DNA of 64,000 bases from Trichlorobacter ammonificans (GTDB lineage Bacteria > Desulfobacterota > Desulfuromonadia > Geobacterales > Pseudopelobacteraceae), in contig NZ_OW150024.1 of NCBI RefSeq assembly GCF_933509905.1, forward strand, positions 2,592,001 to 2,656,000, read 5' to 3'. Shown one piece after another: positions 44,046 to 53,329 of this stretch. The translations under genes and the position numbers were made by a program. Position 1 is the first letter of the stretch. Each line of letters opens with the position of its first letter. The notes under the pieces were generated by a model, which was given only the letters and a program-made list of their open reading frames with translations, searched no databases and was not told the origin of the DNA.

Positions 44046-45665
44046 CTAGTAGCGATAACGCAGCTCGAAACGGGCCAGATGATTCGTTTGCCGGACACCG
44101 GCCACGAGATTCAGGTTGTTGATCCGCTCGATGCCGTAGCTGAGCTGCGCATCGATATCGCCATACACCGGTAGCGTCCAGTTGAGCCTGCCGGCATGTT
44201 TCATTTCCGTTGTTTGGCCGGGCATCCGCCCGAAACTGCCCCGGGTGGTATAGAAGTATTCCAGGGCCAGGTTATGACGCGCACCGAACCAGTGACTGTA
44301 GCGTACGAAGAAATCCTCGGTGGCTCCTCCCTGGGAGTGCCCCAGCGGCAGGCCGTGGTAGAGATAGCCCTGCGGCATCGTACCACTGGTGTAGAGAATA
44401 TTGTTTCCCCGAAAATATTCGAAACGCAGATCGTTTTTACCGTCCTCCGTCAACATCGGCACGTAAAAGCCCGCGAGGTAACTCTCGACAATGGGCCAGA
44501 AACTGGCCGTATCCTCACCGGAAAACTCAACGAAAAATTCGGTATTACGTAGCCAGGGGGCGCGATAGCGCACTTCAAAGCCGGCCATGCCGTTGGAGTT
44601 GTCGGCGCTGGTACCGCCGAAAATGCCATTTATATACTGCCTCAAGCTGTTGTCCAGTCCTTTGCCGCCGGCCTGCTTGCCCAGGTTGAAGCCGATCTCG
44701 AGGTTTTTTGTCGGTTTGCTGATCAGCTTGACCGCGTAGTACCATGGCTCACGCTCCTGGCCACCGGTAACAGTATGGTCGAGTTGTGAAAGCAGTACGG
44801 CGTACTTCATATCGCCCAGCCAGGACAGCCAGCCCACCCTGAACGGTTCAGGGCTGGAAAGCTTGACCATGTTCAGATTGCGGGCATTGTCCGACAACGT
44901 GATCGCACCACGGTATCCGAGGCCGAACCAGGAGGAATCCCGCCCGACTTCAAGCTCCCAGGCTCCCCCCCCAACCTTCAGGTAGCCACGGTTCAGGGTG
45001 AGCAGCGCACGGTCAGTATCCCTGTTGAAGGTAACTTGGGGCTCTGCGAGCACCGTGGCATAGCGCCCCACGTACCCTTCGGCGGCGGTACGCAGTTCTC
45101 CGGTATGGCCGGGCCGGTACACGGCACCCTCGGCATGTTCCAGTAATGGCGTTCCTTCGCTGCCGTGGTGCTGGGCGGGAGTGGGGTACGGATTGGGTGG
45201 CCGCAGTCCGCGACCGATGCCGAACACTCCATCGTTCCCCGGATCATGCACTTGGCGTTCATAATTTCGCGGGACGCCGTCCAGATAGACATAGCGCAGG
45301 CGACTGGACAGCACGGGATTAAAGTCAAGCAACCGGGGTTCCGTATCGTTTCCATACAGGGCCGCCTCACGGGGAATCAGCTCCCGTATCCTCTTGACCA
45401 TTTCGCCGGCCAGCCGGGGCGACGCCTCCTTCTTTTCGAGCAAACGCTGTTCAGCCTCCAGCAACTGACGTGCGACCTCTGCCCGTGAAAATGGCTTCAT
45501 CCCTTTTACATCCGAGGTAATCAGCCCCATGCCGGACAGCTTTTCCAGATAAAGGTAGATCGGGCTGTCCAACGGGACATTGGAGGAAGAAAGCGGTGCG
45601 GCCGATACGCCGGAGGCACCAGCCACAAGCAACATGCAGGAAAGCAACAGGTATCGTGTGAGCAT
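44046..45665 (-). CDS. wzi: Capsule assembly Wzi-family outer-membrane protein
   Basis: A 539-residue protein with a signal peptide (to about 23) and a beta-barrel body of alternating aromatic strands ending in Tyr (RFELRYRY). The N-terminus PLDSPIYLYLEKLSGMGLI and later sections fit the Wzi family, whose E. coli member anchors capsule at the cell surface. ATG 45665 overlaps the upstream dehydratase stop (TGATG). Position between Wza-like and CapD-like genes supports a role in attachment of the same polymer. Confidence 0.85.
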   Translation of the reverse strand: MLTRYLLLSCMLLVAGASGVSAAPLSSSNVPLDSPIYLYLEKLSGMGLITSDVKGMKPFSRAEVARQLLEAEQRLLEKKEASPRLAGEMVKRIRELIPREAALYGNDTEPRLLDFNPVLSSRLRYVYLDGVPRNYERQVHDPGNDGVFGIGRGLRPPNPYPTPAQHHGSEGTPLLEHAEGAVYRPGHTGELRTAAEGYVGRYATVLAEPQVTFNRDTDRALLTLNRGYLKVGGGAWELEVGRDSSWFGLGYRGAITLSDNARNLNMVKLSSPEPFRVGWLSWLGDMKYAVLLSQLDHTVTGGQEREPWYYAVKLISKPTKNLEIGFNLGKQAGGKGLDNSLRQYINGIFGGTSADNSNGMAGFEVRYRAPWLRNTEFFVEFSGEDTASFWPIVESYLAGFYVPMLTEDGKNDLRFEYFRGNNILYTSGTMPQGYLYHGLPLGHSQGGATEDFFVRYSHWFGARHNLALEYFYTTRGSFGRMPGQTTEMKHAGRLNWTLPVYGDIDAQLSYGIERINNLNLVAGVRQTNHLARFELRYRY

Positions 45666-47614
45666 CAAAACCTCATGGCCACGACATCGGAAGGCTGCTG
45701 GTGGTGACCTTCAGATGGCATCACATCCGGACGCAGGCGTTTGAATGAAAAGGGGGGCTCGCCTTCAAAATGATATTGTGGCCGAAACTCCTGCACCGTT
45801 GCCTTCAACTCGTCCAGCAGCGCACCGGTATCAGCCAGAGCAGCCTGCCCCAGCAATGCTGCTATTCTCGCACGCACGGCCTCACTATCCTGCCGCACCG
45901 CGGCCAGCACCCGAATTTTCTCATGGGCGGTGGGCAGGATCCCCTCCCCTTCGATGAGCAATTCTTCGAACAACTTTTCTCCGGGGCGCAGGCCGCTGAA
46001 AACGATCTCGATATCTTCGTACGGAGTTAGCCCGGAGAGCCGGATCAGCTCTTCAGCCAGATCGAGAATCCGTACCGGCTCACCCATATCCAGCACGAAA
46101 ATATCACCACCATTTCCCAGACACCCTGCCTGGAGAACCAGCTGGCAGGCCTCGGGAATGGTCATGAAATAACGGATAACCCGTGGATCGGTCACCGTTA
46201 CCGGTCCGCCTTTTTGAATCTGCTCCTTGAAAAGCGGAATCACGCTGCCGTTGCTGCCCAACACGTTCCCAAACCGCACCGTAGTGAAACCGGTACACGA
46301 CTGTTGCGCCAAGGCCTGCACATAGAGCTCTGCCGCCCGCTTGCTGGCACCCATGACATTGGTGGGATTGACAGCCTTGTCAGTCGATATCATCACAAAC
46401 TTTTCAACACCGCAGGCGTGCGAAACATCAGCGAGCAGTGCGGTACCTCCCACATTGTTGCTGACTGCTTCCATGGGGTTGTATTCCATCATCGGGACGT
46501 GCTTGTATGCCGCGGCATGAAACACCACTTGGGGCAAAAAGCTGTCAAAAAGTGTCGCTATCCGCTCCCGGTGACGGATATCGGCGATAATCGGGATAAT
46601 ACGCAGATCGGGATACAGGGCCGTCAGCTCTTTTTCAATGTGATAGAGCGGCGTTTCAGCATTGTCCAGCAGCACCAGCTTGGCCGGGGCATAGTGACAG
46701 ACCTGCCGACAGATTTCACTGCCGATGCTGCCGGCTGCACCGGTCACCAGCACCCGCTTGCCGGTGAGATAGCGACGGATACCCTCCTGATCCAACTGCA
46801 CCGGTTCCCGTCCCAGCAAATCTTCGATCTCGACATCTTTAATCTGGGAGATCGACACTCGTCCGTCGATAATATCACTGATACCGGGCAGCGTCTTGAA
46901 ATGCACGCCGGACTCCTTGCAGCATGCAATCATCTGACGAATAAACTTTTTGGGAGCAGAGGGGACGGCGATAATAACTTCTTCAATCAGATATTTTTTA
47001 ATCAAAGCGGGAAGCTGCCGGGTATGACCGAGAACGCGAACTCCGGCCAGCTTGAGCCCGTTCTTTTCCGCATCGTCATCGACAAAACCGACCACCGCAA
47101 ATCCTGAGTCTGGTTGTTTGTGTATTTCCTTCAGCAGAAGATTGCCAGCATCACCGGCTCCCACAATCAGTGTTCGCCTGCCGGTTCGGCTGGCACCAAT
47201 GAGACATCGCTCCCGCACCACCCGCCATATCAACCTGCTGGCGGATACGAACAGAAACAACAGCACACCATCGAGGATAAAAATAGAGCGGTGATAGGGA
47301 GCAAACTTCCATAAATAGAGAATGGTAAAGGTTGAGATTGCTGAAGAGATTACAACGGTCTTGGCGATTTCAAGGGCATCCTGCAGGGAGGCATAACGCC
47401 ACATGGTGCGATAGGTACCGAAGGAGGCAAAAATAATCGGCTTCACCACCAGCACCACCCCGAGCCCCAACTTGACCAGCGGCATCTCTTCGGAGGGAAG
47501 GGCAAGATCAAAACGCAGGAGAAAGGCCAGGAGAAAGGCGGCGGCGATCAGAGCGATATCAACCAGCAGCACCGGCAAGCGGCGGTATGTAAGGAGAAGC
47601 CCGGTCAGAGACAT
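45665..47614 (-). CDS. Membrane nucleotide-sugar 4,6-dehydratase/epimerase (CapD/WbpM family)
   Basis: A 649-residue protein with four N-terminal membrane segments (about 10-125), a CoA-binding-like Rossmann region (GAGDAGNLLLKEI, about 152) and a C-terminal SDR domain. The SDR domain has GAAGSIGSEI near 293, STDKAVNPTNVMGASKR and the 4,6-dehydratase signature. WbpM makes UDP-4-keto-6-deoxy-GlcNAc for QuiNAc, FucNAc or bacillosamine. The enzyme is likely to supply the first unusual sugar of the repeat, used by the initiating sugar transferase at 50544. Confidence 0.92.
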   Translation of the reverse strand: MSLTGLLLTYRRLPVLLVDIALIAAAFLLAFLLRFDLALPSEEMPLVKLGLGVVLVVKPIIFASFGTYRTMWRYASLQDALEIAKTVVISSAISTFTILYLWKFAPYHRSIFILDGVLLFLFVSASRLIWRVVRERCLIGASRTGRRTLIVGAGDAGNLLLKEIHKQPDSGFAVVGFVDDDAEKNGLKLAGVRVLGHTRQLPALIKKYLIEEVIIAVPSAPKKFIRQMIACCKESGVHFKTLPGISDIIDGRVSISQIKDVEIEDLLGREPVQLDQEGIRRYLTGKRVLVTGAAGSIGSEICRQVCHYAPAKLVLLDNAETPLYHIEKELTALYPDLRIIPIIADIRHRERIATLFDSFLPQVVFHAAAYKHVPMMEYNPMEAVSNNVGGTALLADVSHACGVEKFVMISTDKAVNPTNVMGASKRAAELYVQALAQQSCTGFTTVRFGNVLGSNGSVIPLFKEQIQKGGPVTVTDPRVIRYFMTIPEACQLVLQAGCLGNGGDIFVLDMGEPVRILDLAEELIRLSGLTPYEDIEIVFSGLRPGEKLFEELLIEGEGILPTAHEKIRVLAAVRQDSEAVRARIAALLGQAALADTGALLDELKATVQEFRPQYHFEGEPPFSFKRLRPDVMPSEGHHQQPSDVVAMRF

Positions 47615-47644
47615 TCAACAGCACCCAATCCCAGCAGTTCAAGC

Positions 47645-48631
47645 CTACTTCAAAGCCAGCTTCACTGCCTCAACAATCTCCGAGGCTTTCGGATAATACG
47701 CCTGCTCGAGAGTTCTGCTTGCCGGGGCCGGAACGTCCGGCAAGGTAACCCGAACAATGTTGGACTTGAGAGAAGACACCAAGTTTTCAGCAATCAGCGC
47801 AGCTATCTCTGCAGCAGCCCCAAACGCTTTCCACCCCCCATCCGCAATAACAGCCCTGCCGGTCTTTTTAACGGAATTCAGAATGAGCTCTGAATCAAGC
47901 GGCTTAATGGTCCGCGGATCAACCACTTCTACGTCAATCCCCTCACTGGCAAGAATAGAAGCCGCCTCCAGAGCCTCTTTAACCATATATGAAATTGAAA
48001 CAATGGTAACATCTTTGCCTTTACGGCGGACAACCCCCTGGCCAATTGGGACTGAATACAACTCCTCCGGTACATGTTCCTGTGTGCCATACAGCCAACG
48101 ATCGTCAATAAAGACCACAGGATTATTGTCCTGTATCGCTGCAACCATAAGCCCCTTGGCATCGTATGCTGTGGCCGGCATTACCACCTTCAATCCCGGC
48201 ACATGGGCGAACATGGCATGCAGCGTCTGGGAATGCTGGGCCCCCTGCTCGCCACCACGATTCACGACCCCCCAGATCACCACCGGAACCGGGAGCTTTC
48301 CGCCATTCATGTAATACCAGTTGGCCGCTTCATTAATAATAGGGTCAAAGGCATACAACATGAAGTCCATGCGCGGATGCACCACCACCGGTCGCATCCC
48401 AGCAAGTGCCGCGCCGACGGCGGCACCGGTCATCGCATTTTCCGAAACGGGTGTATCAATTACTCGCGCCTCGCCAAAACGGGCTATAAGGCCTTGCGCT
48501 GTGTTACCTACGTACCAAGGACTTTTCACCCCCTGGCCGATCAGCATTACGGAACTATCGAGCTCCATGGTCTGGTGGAATGCCTCGTTGATAGCCAGGC
48601 TGTAGGAAAGCAATCTAGTCGGCATAGACAT
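47645..48631 (-). CDS. Thiamine-diphosphate dehydrogenase E1 component, beta subunit
   Basis: A 328-residue transketolase-like Pyr-domain subunit of the 2-oxoacid/acetoin dehydrogenase type (SENAMTGAAVGAALAGMRPVV, NRGGEQGAQHSQ, and the C-terminal transketolase domain with VEVVDPRTIKPLD). ATG 48631 follows GGAGG and overlaps the alpha-subunit gene by 17 nt. No E2 lipoyl transferase or E3 is in the locus. The pair may therefore act without the dehydrogenase complex, transferring an active aldehyde to a sugar acceptor. That job is an inference. Confidence 0.9.
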   Translation of the reverse strand: MSMPTRLLSYSLAINEAFHQTMELDSSVMLIGQGVKSPWYVGNTAQGLIARFGEARVIDTPVSENAMTGAAVGAALAGMRPVVVHPRMDFMLYAFDPIINEAANWYYMNGGKLPVPVVIWGVVNRGGEQGAQHSQTLHAMFAHVPGLKVVMPATAYDAKGLMVAAIQDNNPVVFIDDRWLYGTQEHVPEELYSVPIGQGVVRRKGKDVTIVSISYMVKEALEAASILASEGIDVEVVDPRTIKPLDSELILNSVKKTGRAVIADGGWKAFGAAAEIAALIAENLVSSLKSNIVRVTLPDVPAPASRTLEQAYYPKASEIVEAVKLALK

Positions 48632-49595
48632 AGCGAGCAACCTCCATCGGATCAGGAAACGCACTGGCACGCGCAGCATCAAAAGCTTCCGCGACCTCAC
48701 GCTCAACGCTCTTTTTGAGCTTCTCAAGCTCTTGTACCGAAGTCGACATTTCATTCCGTAAATATTTTTCAAGCTTCTTAATCGGATCTTTTTTCATCCA
48801 GCGCGCCAGTTCCGCTGGCGGACGAATGTCAGTGTGAGTACCCTGCACATTGTCATCCGGCCCCACATGGCCGCGCTGACGATAGGTCATGCATTCGAGC
48901 AGCACAGGGCCTTCGCCGTTCCGACACAGCTCCACGGCATGCTGCGCCTTTTCGTACACCTTGATCACGTCATTGCCATCCACACGGTAACACTTTTCAC
49001 CAAACGGCTTTCCCAGCTGGTAAATTTGACGATTTACCCGAATTTCATCAATCGGTAAATGCGTCGAATAGAGATTATTTTCACAGACAAAGATGATCGG
49101 GAGCTTTTTCAAAGCCGCAAAATTAAGGGACTCACACAAAACTCCCTCGCCGGTTGCACCGTCACCGAAAAAACTCACCGCTACCCGTCCATCGTCACGG
49201 ATCGAAGCGGCCAAGGCGGCGCCCAAGGCAAGGGATATTGTCCCGGCAACGATTGGAGCAGAACCAAGCATTCCGACATCAGGGTCAATCAGGTGCATTG
49301 ACCCTCCGCGCCCGCGAGAACAGCCGGTTTCACGACAATATACCTCGGCAACCATTGCTTTCAGGTCGCCTCCCTTAGCAAGATAATGCCCATGGGAGCG
49401 GTGGTTACCAAAGACATAATCCTCTTTTTGCAATGCCGAACAGACTCCTGTGGCAATTGCTTCTTCGCCGGAACAGAGATGTACCGGACACTTGATGGTA
49501 CCATCAAGAATGGGTGCGACAAACCCTTCTTCGGCAAGACGGATACGGAGCATCGTCCTGTAAAACTCCTTCAACATTTCAAGCGAATAACCCAT
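48615..49595 (-). CDS. Thiamine-diphosphate dehydrogenase E1 component, alpha subunit
   Basis: A 326-residue E1 alpha-like protein. The thiamine-diphosphate motif runs from GDGATGEG to CENN (about 160-190). The active-site histidine region reads NHRSHGHYLAKG, and GRGGSMHL is also conserved. ATG 49595 has AGGAGG six bases upstream, and the gene overlaps the aldo/keto reductase by 17 nt. It forms the catalytic heterotetramer with the beta subunit. Location inside a polysaccharide operon is unusual; a role in sugar chain extension is proposed. Confidence 0.9.
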   Translation of the reverse strand: MGYSLEMLKEFYRTMLRIRLAEEGFVAPILDGTIKCPVHLCSGEEAIATGVCSALQKEDYVFGNHRSHGHYLAKGGDLKAMVAEVYCRETGCSRGRGGSMHLIDPDVGMLGSAPIVAGTISLALGAALAASIRDDGRVAVSFFGDGATGEGVLCESLNFAALKKLPIIFVCENNLYSTHLPIDEIRVNRQIYQLGKPFGEKCYRVDGNDVIKVYEKAQHAVELCRNGEGPVLLECMTYRQRGHVGPDDNVQGTHTDIRPPAELARWMKKDPIKKLEKYLRNEMSTSVQELEKLKKSVEREVAEAFDAARASAFPDPMEVARYVYAD

Positions 49596-50547
49596 AAGTC
49601 CTCCTAGCTGTATCAACAATTGCATTAATTATACTAATGTCATCCGCACTAAGCTGCCACCCAGAAGCACGTACGTTCTCCTCTATCTGCGAGTCTGTTT
49701 TCGCTCCAAATAATGGCAGGGTAAATTCAGCTACGTCAAGCACCCATCGTAGTGCAAGCTGGTTGAGAGTTATGCCACGCTCAATAGCGAATTGAGCAAG
49801 GCTCGAAACACATTCAAGATTTTCTTTAAAACGGCTGCCTATGAAGTCCGGCATCCTGCTGCGATGATCATCAGGACCAAAAACCGTATTCTTGTCGAAC
49901 TTGCCTGTTAACAACCCATCTGCGAGAACTCCCCAGGCAACCAGCTTCACTTTATGCTTAGAACATATTTTCTCATAACGCTCAAGGAGGTGCCTTTCAA
50001 AAAGATTAAATCGCAGCTGTATTACCTTTATCGGCGCGACATCTAAAGCCTCAAGCAGTTGTTCAGGCGAGAAGTTTGCAACGCCAATGGATACAATCTT
50101 TCCTGCTTCACGAAAGCGCTCAAGAGCCGCCACGCTATCCTGAATGCTCGTTACGTTGTCTGGCTTATGAATGTAATACAGAGGAATAACATCAAGTTGA
50201 AGCCTTCTCAAACTGTTTTCCAGAGATTGCTGGAGCGAGACTGGAGATATATCAGTCCACACTCTGCCGGAATCATCCCACTTGACGCCCCCTTTAGTTG
50301 CGATAACCACTTCGTGGCGTTTTCTTCCTAGAACACTTGCAAGCAACGCTTCCGACTTCCCTAAACCATATGCATCCGCAGTATCAAAGAATGTAATTCC
50401 TTTTTCCAAGGCGCAGTTCAGCGCGCGAATAGAGTCTTCATCACGTACCACTCCCCATCCATGCCCACCGATTGCCCAACATCCCAGACCAAGACGTGTA
50501 ACTGGTTGGTAGCCATCAACTAATGGCATCGCTTCCAGCGTCTTCAT
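49579..50547 (-). CDS. Aldo/keto reductase
   Basis: A 322-residue (beta/alpha)8 NADPH-dependent oxidoreductase. The catalytic tetrad fits Asp-Tyr in DTADAYG, Lys in ATKGG and His in YIHKPD. The NADPH site has the GVANFSPEQL segment and a C-terminal LFGAKTDSQIEEN block. The start at 50547 overlaps the sugar transferase stop (ATGA). In context it may reduce a keto sugar or an alpha-keto branch product made by the E1 pair. Confidence 0.88.
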   Translation of the reverse strand: MKTLEAMPLVDGYQPVTRLGLGCWAIGGHGWGVVRDEDSIRALNCALEKGITFFDTADAYGLGKSEALLASVLGRKRHEVVIATKGGVKWDDSGRVWTDISPVSLQQSLENSLRRLQLDVIPLYYIHKPDNVTSIQDSVAALERFREAGKIVSIGVANFSPEQLLEALDVAPIKVIQLRFNLFERHLLERYEKICSKHKVKLVAWGVLADGLLTGKFDKNTVFGPDDHRSRMPDFIGSRFKENLECVSSLAQFAIERGITLNQLALRWVLDVAEFTLPLFGAKTDSQIEENVRASGWQLSADDISIINAIVDTARRTYGLFA

Positions 50548-51212
50548 CGGACAAAAACCCTCTTCACTACCCGTAAAAATGTTGACCACAGGAGCATGAA
50601 GTCTGATCTCAGGGACCACTCCTTCACGTATCTGACCCTTAAGGCATTCTTGCGGGGTAAAATATGCTCACGGAAGTACCTGTCCGGGTCCACAGTGCCA
50701 ACCCGATCATCCAGATCAGCAAACTCAATCGAGGCGTAGTCAGTAATTCCTGGGCGCATACTAAGAATAAGACGTTCCTCACCTGCGTATAAACGCGTAT
50801 ATTCGAGCACCTCAGGCCGCGGACCGACCAAGCTCATATCGCCCAGCAACACGTTAAAAAACTGGGGGAGTTCATCAAGCTTGGTCTTTCGAAGCAAAGC
50901 GCCAACAGGTGTAACGCGTGGGTCGTTTGTACCTGTGGTCGGCCCACCCAGCTGCTCGGCATTGATTACCATGGTGCGGAATTTGAGTATCCTGAACTCC
51001 TTACCATGGAGACCGGATCTAACTCCACGGTACAGGATAGGGCCAGGACTTGATAGCTTGATTGCAATCGCAGCTCCAAGTAACACCGGCCATATTGTCG
51101 TCAAGACAGCTGCTGATACCACCACGTCAATGACGCGCTTAAATAGCAAAGCCCCTAAAGGATGCTCCACAAAAACAGCTTCACTTGCTATGCCCTGTCT
51201 TGGTGCACTCAT
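50544..51212 (-). CDS. Priming sugar transferase (polyprenyl-phosphate glycosyl-1-phosphate transferase)
   Basis: A 222-residue monotopic PGT of the WcaJ/PglC fold with a re-entrant hydrophobic helix (about 22-45) and family motifs: YRGVRSGLHGKEFRILKFRTM, LRKTKLDELPQFFNVL and SLVGPRPE. It transfers a sugar-1-phosphate onto undecaprenyl phosphate to start repeat assembly at the inner membrane. The short form lacks the N-terminal membrane domain of WcaJ. ATG 51212 overlaps the methyltransferase stop by 4 nt. Confidence 0.92.
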   Translation of the reverse strand: MSAPRQGIASEAVFVEHPLGALLFKRVIDVVVSAAVLTTIWPVLLGAAIAIKLSSPGPILYRGVRSGLHGKEFRILKFRTMVINAEQLGGPTTGTNDPRVTPVGALLRKTKLDELPQFFNVLLGDMSLVGPRPEVLEYTRLYAGEERLILSMRPGITDYASIEFADLDDRVGTVDPDRYFREHILPRKNALRVRYVKEWSLRSDFMLLWSTFLRVVKRVFVR

Positions 51213-52051
51213 CGTGTGACAGGCCGTCGATACTCGACCACTGCAACCCATGCCATGTCACGAATGAATGGCATTGACAATAACATGCGATCCACAAGAT
51301 TAAGCATACCCAGCAGAACGCTGAAAAAGAAGGTCTTGCGGAGTGGCACAGCTGCAAGTGCTGCTAGATGAAAGGTACGGACGTTTAAAGATGAGAAAAA
51401 CTTTTTACCACTATATATTTCAGGAATCCCAAGAATATGCTCGACCTCCCATTGGGTCCTTAAGTGTGGAGTTCGCTTCCGGTACCAATGTATCAGCGGA
51501 TTATGGCGTAACGCCTCGGTACAGACCAGCTTTCCTTCGGGCCTAAGTATCCGGGCCAGCTCCGCAAAGGCCGCCGACAAATCAAGATGATGTAATGCCC
51601 CATACTCGTGAATGATGTCAAAAGTACCATCAGCAAATTCAGTACGTTCAGCATCCATTACCTTAAACTCACAGATATCATCAACCCCTTGGAGCTTCGC
51701 CAGCTCCTGAGCGTTTTTAATAGCAACTTCACTTATGTCAATACCAACCACTTTCCTTGCACCGCGCCTAGCCATTTCCAGAGCCACCTCACCGTTGCCA
51801 CAACAGTAGTCCAAGGCGACAGCTCCTTGAATGTTTTCATAAAGCAACGCATCTCGATAAGCAAAACTCGACTTGGTGATACTATAAAATTTCATGTTAC
51901 TAAAGTGCTGGTCATACTCTTCGCTACCCTCAACAAATGTCTCCTCAAGCTGATCTACAGCTGTATCGGTTTGATACTCGTACCCCTTGACTATCGATCG
52001 ACGCCGATCAGAATGCTCTATTTCCTTCAGCTTTCTTTCCTCTAACTGCAT
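51209..52051 (-). CDS. SAM-dependent methyltransferase
   Basis: A 280-residue class I methyltransferase: SAM motif ALDYCCGNGEVALEMA near 80, acidic loop VGIDIS and post-motif FDIIHEYGALHHLD. Substrate probably a glycan intermediate, given its position between a glycosyltransferase (10-nt overlap) and the priming transferase (4-nt overlap). Hydrophobic segments near the C-terminus (about 225-260) may bind membrane, compatible with a lipid-linked substrate. Confidence 0.85.
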   Translation of the reverse strand: MQLEERKLKEIEHSDRRRSIVKGYEYQTDTAVDQLEETFVEGSEEYDQHFSNMKFYSITKSSFAYRDALLYENIQGAVALDYCCGNGEVALEMARRGARKVVGIDISEVAIKNAQELAKLQGVDDICEFKVMDAERTEFADGTFDIIHEYGALHHLDLSAAFAELARILRPEGKLVCTEALRHNPLIHWYRKRTPHLRTQWEVEHILGIPEIYSGKKFFSSLNVRTFHLAALAAVPLRKTFFFSVLLGMLNLVDRMLLSMPFIRDMAWVAVVEYRRPVTR

Positions 52052-53271
52052 TTAGATTTCTCCTTATCCTGGACGGCTTGCCATAACAACGACTCCATAC
52101 GTCCCGAAAGCACACGCATATCAAACTCCTTGATGTAATTACTCCCACGTTGTCCCATCAAAGAGCGCTCCTCCGGTGAGAGTGCCGCAAGCCTCATGAG
52201 GACATCTGCCATCACCTCAGGCTGTTCCGGCGGTATGCTGTAGCCGGCACCTGCTTCGGCAACAGGATCGTTAGGAGCCTTTCCAGAAAAGACAACCGGA
52301 CGTCCAGAGGCAAAGTAGTCAAACATCTTATTAAGATTAAGGCCGAAGCGATAGATCGGGGAATCGAGAACCGCAGCGATCAAAATGTCAGACTCCATCT
52401 GTACCTTCGGTATATCTGCTTTGGGGATCGGTGCGCGAAACTCGACATTTGCAAGCCTCGATTCCTCGGCCAACCTCAGACATTCATGCTTCTTCGGCCC
52501 ACTACCAATGATGACAAAGTATATATCGTCGACTCCCCGCTCCTGTAGAATCTTTGCGGCCTTCACGATGGTGATTACATCATGTGCGTTGCCAAAGCCG
52601 CCGATGTACATTGCCACCAACGGACGTCTTTTGCCTCCGTCGTAGTCAGCATAGCTGGAAAAACGCTCAAAGCTTACCCCGTTTGGAATCCACTCAACCT
52701 TGTCCGGATCGCCGCCACTTTCAGCAACGTGATCGAAGACAAACGGCATTGTAGCTGAAATCCGGTTGGCCTTCCGGTAAAGCAATTTTTCGAGCAAACG
52801 GAAAGCAAAATACACGGGATGCTTGTTTGATAACCCACCGTCATCGACGAGTGCAATAGGCCAGACGTCCCGCACCTCGAAAACAAAGGCAGCCTTCTTC
52901 TGATGGGCAATGTGCAAAGCGGCCCAACCTGTACCGAGGGGGACGCTAGGCCCCACTACCACGTCCGGCTGGTCGGGCAGAATCTTTGCCACCTGTAGTG
53001 ATCTCCAGACATTAGATAACATGTTCGCACCGCGCTTTACCCCGTTGCCATCGTAGTGTATAGTGCGTAACCATACCACTCGGATACCGTCAAAATACTC
53101 GATACGCCATTTTTCACCAGGCCCAAGCAACTCCTTGTGGGTCCAATGACAGAAGCTGTTAGTGAACATGGTCACTTGATGACCGCGTTTGAGCAGTTCA
53201 AGAGAAAATTCGTAGGTACGCGCGGACTGCCCTTTCGGCTGATCATGCGCAGATAAATACCAAATATTCAT
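52042..53271 (-). CDS. Glycosyltransferase family 4 (WbuB-like)
   Basis: A 409-residue GT-B enzyme with starting block MNIWYLSAHDQPKGQSARTYEF as in WbuB-type fucosaminyl/N-acetyl-sugar transferases, and a C-terminal half with MYIGGFGNAHD, then PKADIPKV and NKMFDYFASGRPVVFSG. Retaining transfer from an NDP-sugar to the lipid-linked acceptor is expected. ATG 53271 was chosen as the family start; the upstream ribosome site is weak. First gene of a tightly overlapping run. Confidence 0.88.
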   Translation of the reverse strand: MNIWYLSAHDQPKGQSARTYEFSLELLKRGHQVTMFTNSFCHWTHKELLGPGEKWRIEYFDGIRVVWLRTIHYDGNGVKRGANMLSNVWRSLQVAKILPDQPDVVVGPSVPLGTGWAALHIAHQKKAAFVFEVRDVWPIALVDDGGLSNKHPVYFAFRLLEKLLYRKANRISATMPFVFDHVAESGGDPDKVEWIPNGVSFERFSSYADYDGGKRRPLVAMYIGGFGNAHDVITIVKAAKILQERGVDDIYFVIIGSGPKKHECLRLAEESRLANVEFRAPIPKADIPKVQMESDILIAAVLDSPIYRFGLNLNKMFDYFASGRPVVFSGKAPNDPVAEAGAGYSIPPEQPEVMADVLMRLAALSPEERSLMGQRGSNYIKEFDMRVLSGRMESLLWQAVQDKEKSKCS

Positions 53272-53329
53272 GATTGGATTATGAACCTTTAAATTAATTA
53301 ACCGCAAATTCGAATTTTACAAAAGCCTA

